Below, in pieces: positions 8,186-16,732 of a stretch of DNA of 64,000 nt. The notes under the pieces are model-generated. The model did not search any database. It was not told the DNA's origin and saw nothing but the letters and a program-made list of their open reading frames with translations. A program made the position numbers and the translations under genes. This stretch comes from an uncultured Oscillospiraceae bacterium. Lineage in GTDB: Bacteria; Bacillota; Clostridia; Oscillospirales; Ruminococcaceae. Numbering within the stretch: position 1 is the first letter of the stretch; each line of letters opens with the position of its first letter. The DNA is taken from positions 1 through 64,000 of the forward strand of contig UQBC01000010.1 in assembly GCA_900539195.1 (NCBI GenBank). The letters run 5' to 3'.

Positions 8186-8761
8186 ATGCAGTTACTGGAA
8201 GAACGCATAAACAAGGACGGTATAGTAAAAGAGGGAAACGTACTCAAGGTCGACAGCTTTCTCAATCATCAGATGGATATTGAGCTTTACAATGAGATCG
8301 GCAAGGAGTTCCGCAGACTGTTCCCCGACAAGAGCATAAACAAGATACTGACTATAGAAGCGTCGGGCATCGGCATTGCGTGCGTTACGGCGCAGTATTT
8401 CGGATGTCCTGTCGTATTTGCGAAGAAGGCGCAGAGCGTAAACATAGACGGCGAGGTTTATTCGACCTCTATCGAGAGCTTTACGCACAAGCGTACATAT
8501 AACGTAATAGTCAGCAAGAAGTTCCTGTCGCCCGATGACAACGTGCTTATAATCGACGACTTCCTTGCAAACGGCTGTGCTTTACTCGGTCTTATCGACA
8601 TAGTAAAGGGTGCAGGCGCAAGTATAGCAGGCGCAGGTATCGTTATAGAAAAGGGCTTCCAGAAGGGCGGAGAGCTTGTCCGCTCGAAAGGCATCAGGGT
8701 AGAATCGCTCGCAATAGTTGACTCGATGAGCGTTGACGGCGGCTGTATTTTCAGACACTGA
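8186..8761 (+). CDS. xpt: Xanthine phosphoribosyltransferase
   Basis: The 191-residue cytosolic enzyme transfers the phosphoribosyl group of PRPP to xanthine to give XMP (purine salvage). Its length matches Xpt. The type I PRTase PRPP loop is NVLIIDDFLANG (residues about 113-124), preceded by EASGIGIA. An excellent GGAGGAAATG site precedes the ATG. It lies between the FAD dehydrogenase and a BMP-type nucleoside importer, which fits uptake followed by salvage. No purine riboswitch was found in front of it. Confidence 0.94.
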   Translation: MQLLEERINKDGIVKEGNVLKVDSFLNHQMDIELYNEIGKEFRRLFPDKSINKILTIEASGIGIACVTAQYFGCPVVFAKKAQSVNIDGEVYSTSIESFTHKRTYNVIVSKKFLSPDDNVLIIDDFLANGCALLGLIDIVKGAGASIAGAGIVIEKGFQKGGELVRSKGIRVESLAIVDSMSVDGGCIFRH

Positions 8762-8833
8762 GCCGTAAATAACCGTATTTAGCGGCAAAATGCCGTTAAT
8801 ATATCTTTTACTGTTTTAATAGGGAGGAAAAAC

Positions 8834-10024
8834 ATGAAAAAGAAACTTATCGCCATTTTACTGGCGGCAACCTGCGCACTTACAGCAGGACTCACAGGCT
8901 GCTCCGGCAATGCCGCAACAAGCGGTACGGATGAAAGCAAGACTTCCGATGCACAGAGCACAGGCGACAGCTCTAAGGAAAGCACAGGCGACAGCTCTAA
9001 GGAAAGCACAGGCGACAACACATCGAAGAATGATGTTGTAGCAGGCTTTGTTTACATCGGCAAGATCAACGACGGCGGTTACACACAGGCTCACGATGCA
9101 GGCAGACTTGCAGTTGAGGCTATGGGCGTAAAGACCTACTACGTTGAGGACGTACCCGAAACCGTTGCCGACACAAAGGAAGCTATCCAGACACTTATCG
9201 ATGAAGGCTGCAACCTCATCTACTCTAACTCTTTCGGCTTTATGGAAGGTACAGACCAGATGGCTAAGGAGCATCCCGAGATCAAGTTTGCTCACTGCTC
9301 AGGCTATATGAGAGAAGACAATATGTCAACCTACTTCGGTAAGGTATATCAGGCTCGTTATCTTGCAGGTATCGTTGCAGGTATGAAGACACAGAAGAAC
9401 TACATCGGTTATGTTGCCGCTAAGGGTATCCCCGAGGTTATCCGCGGTATCAACGCATTCACACTCGGTGTACAGTCTGTAAACCCCGATGCTAAGGTAG
9501 AAGTAGTATTCACAGATACATGGTATGACCCCACTGTTGAAAAGCAGGCAGCACTTGAGCTTCTCAACAAGGGTGTTGACATAATCGCTCAGCACCAGGA
9601 TACAACAGCTCCTCAGGTTGCCGCTGAAGAAAAGGGCGCATACTGCATCGGCTACAACTTCCCCACATCAGACGCTGCTCCCAAGGCATACCTCACAGCC
9701 GCTTGCTTCGACTGGAAGACATTCTATACAGACGATGTACAGAAGGCTATTGACGGTACATGGACAAGCCGTGCATACTGGGAAGGTCTTGCCGCTAACA
9801 TGACATACCTTGACAAGCTGACAGACCTCTGCGCAGAAGGCACACAGGAAAAGGTAGATGCGGCTAAGAAGGCTATCATTGACGGCACACTTGAACCCTT
9901 CACAGGTCCTCTTTACGACCAGGACGGCAACAAGAAGGTTGAAGACGGCGTTAAGATGACAGACGACGAGATCTGGAACATGAACTGGTTTGTTAAGGGC
10001 GTAACAGGTACTATCCCCGCATAA
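8834..10024 (+). CDS. BMP-family nucleoside-binding lipoprotein
   Basis: The 396-residue substrate-binding protein is lipid-anchored outside the membrane. It has a signal peptide with lipobox LTGC (Cys about residue 23), then a Ser/Thr/Glu spacer (to about 70) containing an in-frame repeat DSSKESTGD encoded by 24-bp DNA repeats at about 8959-9017. The mature domain is a two-lobed periplasmic-binding fold with the BMP opening GFVYIGKINDGGYTQAHDAG. BMP proteins in this arrangement bind purine nucleosides; the neighbouring xpt supports that. GGGAGGAAAA precedes the ATG. It is followed by a long inverted repeat before the ATPase gene. Confidence 0.93.
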   Translation: MKKKLIAILLAATCALTAGLTGCSGNAATSGTDESKTSDAQSTGDSSKESTGDSSKESTGDNTSKNDVVAGFVYIGKINDGGYTQAHDAGRLAVEAMGVKTYYVEDVPETVADTKEAIQTLIDEGCNLIYSNSFGFMEGTDQMAKEHPEIKFAHCSGYMREDNMSTYFGKVYQARYLAGIVAGMKTQKNYIGYVAAKGIPEVIRGINAFTLGVQSVNPDAKVEVVFTDTWYDPTVEKQAALELLNKGVDIIAQHQDTTAPQVAAEEKGAYCIGYNFPTSDAAPKAYLTAACFDWKTFYTDDVQKAIDGTWTSRAYWEGLAANMTYLDKLTDLCAEGTQEKVDAAKKAIIDGTLEPFTGPLYDQDGNKKVEDGVKMTDDEIWNMNWFVKGVTGTIPA

Positions 10025-10085
10025 TCTACAGGTCACAGAATCTTAAGACTATTAAAGACAATACGAGCAGTCCTCAGCGGCTGCC

Positions 10086-10140
10086 CGATTTGTCTTTTTA
10101 AAGCACCGGAATATCTGCGATGTTTTAAAAAGACAAATCG
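10086..10140 (+). promoter_or_regulatory. Perfect 17-bp inverted repeat between binding protein and ATPase genes
   Basis: CGATTTGTCTTTTTAAA (10086-10102) is exactly complementary to TTTAAAAAGACAAATCG (10124-10140) with a 21-base loop. An upstream TTAAAGACAA (about 10051-10060) could compete for the left arm. It lies between the abundant binding-protein gene and the ATPase gene, where partial termination or mRNA 3'-end protection commonly sets different protein amounts. No T-run follows the right arm, so an RNA stabiliser or processing stem is as likely as a terminator. Confidence 0.65.
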
Positions 10141-10159
10141 CTATTTTCAAGGAGGTTAT

Positions 10160-11692
10160 ATGGCAGACCCTTATATAAAACTTGAACACATAACCAAATC
10201 GTTTGACTCGGTATACGCAAACAAGGATATTTCCGTTGACGTATACAAGGGCGAGATACTTGCCCTGCTCGGCGAAAACGGTTCGGGCAAGAGTACCCTT
10301 GTAAATATGCTCAGTGGCATATATACACCCGACAGCGGTACTATCTCGATTGACGGTAAAAAGATGCACTTCGGTTCTCCCGGTGACGCTATAAAGGCAG
10401 GCATCGGTATGGTACACCAGCACTTCAAGTTAGTTGATGTAATGACCGCCGCAGAAAACGTGGTAATGGGTCACATAAAGCATTTTGTCACATCGAAAAA
10501 GCGTATGGCTCACCATGTGAACAAGCTGAACGAGAAATACGGCCTTAACGTTACCCCCGACAAGAAGATATACAATATGTCTGTCAGCGAAAAACAGGCT
10601 GTAGAGATAATGAAGGTGTTCTACCAAGGTGCAAACGTTCTTATCCTTGACGAGCCTACAGCGGTGCTTACCCCGCAGGAGATAACCGCACTCTTTGCTA
10701 TTCTCAGAAAGATGAAGGAGCAGGGCTGTACGATAATCATTATCACTCATAAGATGGCGGAGGTTATGGATATTTCCGACCGTGTTACTGTTTTGCGTAA
10801 GGGCGAATGTATCGGTACGGTAAAGACGAGTGAAACGACCCCTCAGCAGCTTACCGAGATGATGGTCGGCAAGGCGGTAACTCTTGAAATAGAGCGTCCG
10901 CAGTGCTGTGACTATAACGCAAAGCCGATGCTCTCCGTAAAAAATCTCACGAAGAAAAACACAGACGGCGTAAACGTGCTTGATAACGTGAACTTTGACG
11001 TATACGGCGGTGAGATACTCGGTGTTGCAGGCATAGCAGGAAGCGGTCAGAAGGAGCTTTGCGAGATAATCGCAGGTCTTGACAAAATGACTGACGGCGA
11101 TATTGAGTTTGACGGTGACAGCATAAAGGGACTCGATCCCAGAGCGATAATCCGCAAGGGCATCAGTATGAGCTTTGTTCCCGAGGACAGACTCGGTATG
11201 GGTCTTGTGGCAGGAATGAGCATAACGAACAACGTTATCTTAAAGTCCTATAATCATAATCCCGGCCCGTTCATAGACAGCAAGTTTGCAAAGAAGCTCG
11301 CAGAGCAGATCGTACATGATTTTGATATTTACACCCCATCTGTAAACTACACGGTAAAGAAGCTGTCCGGCGGTAATATACAGAAGGTGCTTCTCGGCAG
11401 AGAAATATGGCTCTCGCCCAAGGTGCTTATAACCGCCTATCCCGTAAGAGGTCTTGATATAGGTGCGTCATACAATATATATCATATGTTAAACGAGCAG
11501 AAGAAAAAAGGCGTTGCCGTGCTGTTCATAGGCGAGGATCTTGACGTGCTGAAAAGCATTTCCGACAGACTTATGGTAATACACGACGGTGAGATAATCG
11601 ACATAGTAGACCCCACGACCGTCACTAAGGAAGACATAGGTCTTATGATGGTGGGCGACCATATCAACAAGGGAGAGGAGAAAGCCGTATGA
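10160..11692 (+). CDS. BMP-type nucleoside ABC importer, ATP-binding subunit
   Basis: This 510-residue cytoplasmic protein has two fused ABC ATPase domains. Domain 1 has Walker A GENGSGKST (about 38-46) and Walker B VLILDEPTA, with a weak signature (NMSVSEKQA). Domain 2 has a degenerate Walker A (GIAGSGQKEL), a good signature LSGGNIQK and a degenerate Walker B (ITAYPVRGLD). This asymmetry is normal in the ribose/nucleoside importer class. It powers the two permeases that follow. Its stop codon overlaps the first permease start by four bases (ATGA at 11689-11692). Confidence 0.94.
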   Translation: MADPYIKLEHITKSFDSVYANKDISVDVYKGEILALLGENGSGKSTLVNMLSGIYTPDSGTISIDGKKMHFGSPGDAIKAGIGMVHQHFKLVDVMTAAENVVMGHIKHFVTSKKRMAHHVNKLNEKYGLNVTPDKKIYNMSVSEKQAVEIMKVFYQGANVLILDEPTAVLTPQEITALFAILRKMKEQGCTIIIITHKMAEVMDISDRVTVLRKGECIGTVKTSETTPQQLTEMMVGKAVTLEIERPQCCDYNAKPMLSVKNLTKKNTDGVNVLDNVNFDVYGGEILGVAGIAGSGQKELCEIIAGLDKMTDGDIEFDGDSIKGLDPRAIIRKGISMSFVPEDRLGMGLVAGMSITNNVILKSYNHNPGPFIDSKFAKKLAEQIVHDFDIYTPSVNYTVKKLSGGNIQKVLLGREIWLSPKVLITAYPVRGLDIGASYNIYHMLNEQKKKGVAVLFIGEDLDVLKSISDRLMVIHDGEIIDIVDPTTVTKEDIGLMMVGDHINKGEEKAV

Positions 11693-12756
11693 GCATGATA
11701 CAGATTTCAAAGCGGCAGAAAGGCACATCAAAGCTCGTTGACGTTCTTATAAGAATAGGCGCCATCGTGCTGTCGCTGATATTTATCGGCATTGTTCTTG
11801 CCATAATGGGTTATGATCCTTTCAAGGTTTTCGGCAAAATAATACAGACCCCGTTCAAGCGTTTCAAGGACGTTATGAACAAAACGATTATGCTTACCAC
11901 TCTTTCGCTCGGCATAGCGATAGCGTTCAGAATGAAGTTCTGGAATATCGGCGCTGAGGGTCAGTTCTATATGGGTGCATTCGGTGCGGCATCAATGGCT
12001 TTTATGTGTCCCGATCTGCCGCCGATACTCCTTTTACCGCTTATGTGCGTTGCAGGCTTTGTCTGCGGCGGCATATGGGCGCTTATCCCTGCGGTCATCA
12101 AAGCTAAGTTCGGTGCGAGCGAAACGCTTGTAACGCTGATGATGAACTATATTGCGATAGCCTTTATAAGCTATCTGCAATACGGTCCGTGGAAAGACCC
12201 TGCGGCACTCGGTGCGGCAAAGGTACCTAACTTCTCGGAAAATGCGGTACTGCCCGATGTATTCGGCATTCACGCAGGCTGGATAATAATGCTGGTACTC
12301 GTAATTATTATGACGATATTGCTCCGCTACACAAAGCTCGGCTATCAGATAGACGTTATCGGCGAAAGCGAAACAACCGCAAAATATGCCGGTATGAATA
12401 CGGTTAAAATACTGGTGATTGCAGTTCTTATCTCCGGCGGTCTTTGCGGAATGGCAGGCTTTATGCAGTCGAGCGCCGTTGAGAAGTCGATAACCGATTC
12501 GATGTCGGCAGGTCTTGGCTTTACTGCGGTAATCACCGCCTGGCTTGCAAAGCTGAAGCCGCCCGTTATCGTGGTTGCGTCGTTTATGTTCTCGATACTT
12601 CTCCAGAGCGGAAGCTCGCTTCAGGTAATGAAGATACCCTCGTCCATCACGGAAATAATGCAGGGCGTCATCATATTCTTCGTTCTTGCGTGTGAGTTCT
12701 TTATAAACTATAAAATATCGCTTCGCAAGCATACCGCAGTAAAGGAGGCTGAATAA
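11689..12756 (+). CDS. BMP-type nucleoside ABC importer, permease 1
   Basis: The 355-residue inner-membrane permease of the branched-chain amino acid/ribose (BPD_transp_2) family has about nine helices and the family motif FWNIGAEGQFYMGAFGA (about 84-100). The cytoplasmic coupling region is near GYQIDVIGESETTAKYAGM. It pairs with the next permease as a heterodimer. Its start overlaps the ATPase gene, its stop shares one base with the next start (TAATG), and no other promoter is visible. Confidence 0.93.
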   Translation: MSMIQISKRQKGTSKLVDVLIRIGAIVLSLIFIGIVLAIMGYDPFKVFGKIIQTPFKRFKDVMNKTIMLTTLSLGIAIAFRMKFWNIGAEGQFYMGAFGAASMAFMCPDLPPILLLPLMCVAGFVCGGIWALIPAVIKAKFGASETLVTLMMNYIAIAFISYLQYGPWKDPAALGAAKVPNFSENAVLPDVFGIHAGWIIMLVLVIIMTILLRYTKLGYQIDVIGESETTAKYAGMNTVKILVIAVLISGGLCGMAGFMQSSAVEKSITDSMSAGLGFTAVITAWLAKLKPPVIVVASFMFSILLQSGSSLQVMKIPSSITEIMQGVIIFFVLACEFFINYKISLRKHTAVKEAE

Positions 12757-13700
12757 TGGATATTCTTCATCAGATAGGTCTGTTTTTACAGACCGCCATT
12801 CAGACAGGTACTCCGATACTGTTTGCCATTGTCGGCGGTATACTTTGTGAAAAGGTAGGCCATATGAACCTCGGTGTCGAGGGTATGATGCTTATGGGTG
12901 CGTCGCTCGGCTTCACAGTTGCGTGCACTACGGGAAATCCTCTGCTCGCTATGCTGGCGGCAGGTGCTGCGGGTGCGGCAGGCGCGCTTATATATGCCTT
13001 TATAACCGTCACGCTCAGAGGAAACCAGGTCGTTACCGGTCTTGTGCTGACCATATTCGGCACAGGCGTTTCCGGTCTTATAGGCGGCTGGGTATCAAGC
13101 GAACAGATACCCCAGTCGGTAAGCTCGGCATTCCGACCTGTTGAAATACCTGTTCTCAGCAATATCCCGATACTCGGAGAGGCTGTTTTCTCGCAGGATA
13201 TATATGTATGGCTCGGACTTGTCATAGCTGTGCTTGCGTATTTCTACCTCAACAAGACAAAACTCGGACTTTATATAAGGGCGATTGGCGAAAATCCCGG
13301 TGCGGCTGACGCTTCAGGCATAAATGTTACGCTCCATAAGTATATAAATATTTTGCTCGGCGGTTTCCTTTGCGGACTCGGCGGTGCTTATCTGTCAACC
13401 GCATTCCTGACAACCTGGCAGGATAACGTTACGGCAGGCGCAGGCTGGATAGCCGTTGCTCTTATCATATTCAGCACATGGAATCCGCTCAAGGCGATAT
13501 TCGCCGCCTACCTTTTCGGTATGCTGAGAGGTTTAAACTACAAGATGCAGGGCTGGGAGATACAGATACCCTCGCAGTTTTTAACAATGCTCCCTTACAT
13601 CGCCACTATTATAGTGCTGATTTTCATAGCAATGAGAAAGAAGAAAGAGAATCAGCCTCCTAAGGCGCTCGGTGAAGCGTACTTCAGGGAAGAAAGATAA
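12756..13700 (+). CDS. BMP-type nucleoside ABC importer, permease 2
   Basis: The 314-residue permease partner shows MNLGVEGMMLMGA (about 36-48), the diagnostic loop of this family, and the coupling sequence LYIRAIGENPGAADASGI. It has about eight to nine membrane helices. It completes the lipoprotein-ATPase-permease-permease set expected of a nucleoside importer and ends the operon at a strong terminator at 13704-13742. Confidence 0.93.
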   Translation: MDILHQIGLFLQTAIQTGTPILFAIVGGILCEKVGHMNLGVEGMMLMGASLGFTVACTTGNPLLAMLAAGAAGAAGALIYAFITVTLRGNQVVTGLVLTIFGTGVSGLIGGWVSSEQIPQSVSSAFRPVEIPVLSNIPILGEAVFSQDIYVWLGLVIAVLAYFYLNKTKLGLYIRAIGENPGAADASGINVTLHKYINILLGGFLCGLGGAYLSTAFLTTWQDNVTAGAGWIAVALIIFSTWNPLKAIFAAYLFGMLRGLNYKMQGWEIQIPSQFLTMLPYIATIIVLIFIAMRKKKENQPPKALGEAYFREER

Positions 13701-13703
13701 ATA

Positions 13704-13742
13704 AAAAGCCGGCTTTATCCGAACAGGGTAAGGTCGGCTTTT
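13704..13742 (+). terminator. Intrinsic terminator of the nucleoside importer operon
   Basis: A 17-bp stem, AAAAGCCGGCTTTATCC (13704-13720) with GGGTAAGGTCGGCTTTT (13726-13742), uses only Watson-Crick and G-U pairs, with a five-base loop and ending in T's. The next gene begins within 14 bases, so its expression depends on read-through or an internal promoter. Confidence 0.85.
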
Positions 13743-13755
13743 AATGAAAGGAAAT

Positions 13756-16275
13756 ATGAAACGATTTTACGAAGCTGCTGAAAAGCGCATAAAGCTGGTC
13801 AATCTGCGTATGCTCACTATTGTCATACTGATATTCATTATTGCATTTCTCGGAATATTCGGCTCATATACCGCTGTACTGAACAATGCAAATTCTCTCG
13901 GCAAAAATCTGGTAGAAAGCTATGCCTCGGAAGAAGAGAAAAACATATCTGTGTATACGACAATCATTGAACTCGGAATGATACAGATAAACGACATGGT
14001 AAACGCAAACGTATCCGAGGATCGTATGCTGAATGCTATAAAAACGTTTTTCAAACAGGCTAAATCCTCCACAAAAGACGAAGATTTGTTATGTTATGTT
14101 ATTCTGAACGGCAGACTTATAGCATCCGATGATGTAGAGGACATTGAAAATTACAACTATCAAAAGCAGGAATGGTACAAAAGAGCTCTCAATGCAAACG
14201 GCGAGGTTGTTTTCACAAACTCATATCTTACCGAAAAAGACAGGTCTAATGTCGTTACTATTTCTGCGGCAAATCAGAAAACCGGAAATGCGGTAATAAT
14301 CGACCTCACCGATGAAAACCTTGATACCGATCACGCAGATATAGATTTACCGGAGCGAAGCGCTTTCTATGTCTTTAACCGGTACGGCGAAATAGTATAC
14401 ACAAAGACCCCTTTCAACGCCGATAAGGACACGATCAACAAATACTCCGAGAGCCTTTATCTCAGAATGAAGGACGGCGATCATAAGAACAACGACAATA
14501 TGATTGACTTTGAGGGCGAAAAACGTGCATTTTACTATACAAGACTTGAAAACGGCTGGTCTGTTGCCGTGACTGTTCCTTATGCAGTTCTTACCGCAGA
14601 AATAAACTGGATGATACTAATGTACATAGTGCTATTTGCGGCGTTACTTATAATTGCAATTATTATGTGGCTGAGAGAAAACAGATTCACAAGGCAGACG
14701 CTCCGTGCAACCGATACTATCCGTGCGCTGTGCAACTCATTCTTTGCCATCTATCGTATAGATATGCAAAACGGCACTTATGCAATGATAAAAGGCACAG
14801 ACGATATTAAGAAAATACTGCCCGCTACCGGTAGTTATGATAATCTTATGAAAGCAATCTGTTCTTTTATGGATAAGGATACGGCACAGGAAATGGATTG
14901 TGCATTTTCACTTGAAAAAGTCAGGGACAGCATTGAAAAGCGTACAGAAAATTACGGCGGCAGTTTTGTAAGAGAGATCAACGGCGTAAAGAAATGGATA
15001 AGCGTAAACCTGTTTCTTGACGATGACGTGAACAGCAAAAAGGCTGTAATCGCATTCCATGTTATTGATGAGGAAAAGAAGCGTCAGCTGCAACATATCA
15101 AACTGCTTGAGGGCGCACTGAGGGAAGCCGAGAGCAGCAAGAGTTCACAGGAGCGGTTCTTTGCGTCAATGAGCCACGAGCTCAGAACTCCGATCAATAT
15201 AATTCTCGGAATGAACGAGCTTGCCGCCGATCCTGCCTGCCCTGAGGAAAAACGCCTTGATTATTATAAAAAGACGGAAACCACGGGCAGAAGAATGCTG
15301 GAGCTTGTAAATAAGATACTTGATGTTTCACGTCTTGAATCAGGACAGTCACCGCTTGAAATTAAGCATTTCGACCTTGAAAAGGAAATCACCTCGATGA
15401 TGCAGCCTATGGCGGAACGTGCCGAAAACGAGGAGAAGCATTTCGTACTTGATATTGATATTGAAAACAGCAAGGTTATAGGCGACCCGCTTAAATTATC
15501 ACAGATACTGATAAACCTTGTCGGAAATGCGCTCAAATACACAAACCGCAACGATACGATAAGCGTAAGTGTAAAGCAGGCAGGCGAAAACAATTACAAC
15601 TATGTATTCACTGTCAGAGATACAGGTATAGGAATATCCGAAAAGTTCCTGCCGAAGCTGTTTGATCCATATAGTCAGGGCGCTCAGTTCGGCACGGGAA
15701 GATATAACGGCACCGGGCTTGGCATGGCGATAGTCAAAAACCTTGTCAGCCAGAAGAACGGCACTATCGATGTCGAAAGCAAAGTCGGAGAGGGTACGGT
15801 GTTCACCGTAACGCTTCCGCTGAAGCCTGACAAGGAAGAAAATGCGGCGACAGATATCAAAAAGTCTGTCGACAGGGATATACTAAAAGGTATGAATATC
15901 ATGCTGGTTGACGACAACGAGCTTAATCGTGAAATAATGTACGATATGCTCAGTGCCTGCGGTGCAACGGTGATTCAGGCTTGCGACGGCAAGGAAGCCG
16001 TGGATAAGTTTACACAGTCCAGGGAAGGTGATATCGACCTTATTCTTATGGATATGAATATGCCGGTCATGAACGGTTGCGAGGCGGCAAAGGCAATAAG
16101 AAGCCTTGACCGCAAAGACGCAAAAAGTGTATTTATTATTGCTCTTACCGCAAACGCTTTTGCGGAAGATGTCAGCAAAACCGTAAAGGCAGGTATGAAT
16201 GCACACCTTGCAAAACCCGCAAACATTGATTTGCTCTGCAAAACACTTGCAAGGCTCGCAGAAGAGAAGAGATAA
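13756..16275 (+). CDS. Membrane hybrid histidine kinase with extracellular sensor and receiver domain
   Basis: The protein has about 839 residues. Order: TM1 (about 15-40); extracellular sensor of Cache type (about 41-280, with WYKRAL); TM2 (about 284-308, ILMYIVLFAALLIIAIIMW); a cytoplasmic PAS-like stretch; HisKA with SMSHELRTPIN (phospho-His about 474); HATPase with N, G1 and G2 boxes (NLVGNALKYT, DTGIGIS, GTGLGMAI); receiver LMDMNMPVMNG (phospho-Asp about 766) and the ALTANAF/KPAN switch region. It would phosphorylate its own receiver; no partner phosphotransfer or output protein is adjacent. I prefer ATG 13756 behind GAAAGGA over the in-frame ATG at 13744, which abuts the terminator. The ligand is unknown. 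Confidence 0.93.
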   Translation: MKRFYEAAEKRIKLVNLRMLTIVILIFIIAFLGIFGSYTAVLNNANSLGKNLVESYASEEEKNISVYTTIIELGMIQINDMVNANVSEDRMLNAIKTFFKQAKSSTKDEDLLCYVILNGRLIASDDVEDIENYNYQKQEWYKRALNANGEVVFTNSYLTEKDRSNVVTISAANQKTGNAVIIDLTDENLDTDHADIDLPERSAFYVFNRYGEIVYTKTPFNADKDTINKYSESLYLRMKDGDHKNNDNMIDFEGEKRAFYYTRLENGWSVAVTVPYAVLTAEINWMILMYIVLFAALLIIAIIMWLRENRFTRQTLRATDTIRALCNSFFAIYRIDMQNGTYAMIKGTDDIKKILPATGSYDNLMKAICSFMDKDTAQEMDCAFSLEKVRDSIEKRTENYGGSFVREINGVKKWISVNLFLDDDVNSKKAVIAFHVIDEEKKRQLQHIKLLEGALREAESSKSSQERFFASMSHELRTPINIILGMNELAADPACPEEKRLDYYKKTETTGRRMLELVNKILDVSRLESGQSPLEIKHFDLEKEITSMMQPMAERAENEEKHFVLDIDIENSKVIGDPLKLSQILINLVGNALKYTNRNDTISVSVKQAGENNYNYVFTVRDTGIGISEKFLPKLFDPYSQGAQFGTGRYNGTGLGMAIVKNLVSQKNGTIDVESKVGEGTVFTVTLPLKPDKEENAATDIKKSVDRDILKGMNIMLVDDNELNREIMYDMLSACGATVIQACDGKEAVDKFTQSREGDIDLILMDMNMPVMNGCEAAKAIRSLDRKDAKSVFIIALTANAFAEDVSKTVKAGMNAHLAKPANIDLLCKTLARLAEEKR

Positions 16276-16277
16276 AC

Positions 16278-16312
16278 AAGAAGGGATACAGCGTTACGCT
16301 GTATCCCTTCTT
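16278..16312 (+). terminator. Intrinsic terminator after the histidine kinase
   Basis: A perfect 16-bp stem, AAGAAGGGATACAGCG (16278-16293) with CGCTGTATCCCTTCTT (16297-16312), three-base loop, then TTATAAAA. Confidence 0.92.
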
Positions 16313-16350
16313 TTATAAAAAACAAACTGCGGTTTCAACTGCCGCAGTTA

Positions 16351-16611
16351 TCATTTGAAATTATCGGGATAAGTCAGAAAAAACGACCTTGCACGGTTTC
16401 TCTTATATGCCTTAAGACATAGCTCGTAGCTCAGTTGCCTTACCTCAAAGTTCGAGAATCTTCCGTTTTTTATGAGTGTAGTACCTACAGTCATAGCGCT
16501 TCTTTTATCTTCATATCTTGAAGCATATTCGGGACAGTACACGGCGGCTGTACCTGCTGAAACGTACTTAATTTCGCCGTTGCCATCAGTTATTTCAAGT
16601 ACATATGACAT
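16351..16611 (-). CDS. Small unknown protein (86 aa)
   Basis: I do not recognise it. It is soluble, with a beta-strand-rich first half (YVLEITDGNGEIKYVSAG) that resembles a short beta-sheet domain, and a basic helical second half (CLKAYKRNRARSFF). It is likely real: GAGAGGTGG precedes the ATG, and a near-consensus promoter lies at 16647-16675. It is a single-gene unit between the kinase terminator and the ECF operon, and no function can be inferred. Confidence 0.65.
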   Translation of the reverse strand: MSYVLEITDGNGEIKYVSAGTAAVYCPEYASRYEDKRSAMTVGTTLIKNGRFSNFEVRQLSYELCLKAYKRNRARSFFLTYPDNFK

Positions 16612-16646
16612 ATACGCCCACCTCTCATTATAATGCTTCTTATAAA

Positions 16647-16675
16647 ATTATAATTTAAAGTCGGGCGCATTTCAA
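16647..16675 (-). promoter_or_regulatory. Promoter of the 86-aa gene
   Basis: Minus strand TTGAAA (16675-16670), 17-base spacer, TATAAT (16652-16647), 36 bases before the start codon. Confidence 0.75.
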
Positions 16676-16732
16676 TAACGATTTAAAAATAAAATCGGAA
16701 AATGTAATATTATGTTAATATTTTTGTCGAAT

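Noticed and set aside
10160..11692. Degenerate Walker motifs in the second half of the nucleoside ATPase
   Set aside because: This asymmetry is usual in two-domain ribose/nucleoside importer ATPases, so it is not evidence of a broken gene.
12034..12732. A 232-aa minus-strand ORF opposite a permease
   Set aside because: It is the complement of a clear permease gene, with Arg/Tyr/His-rich shadow composition and no ribosome site.
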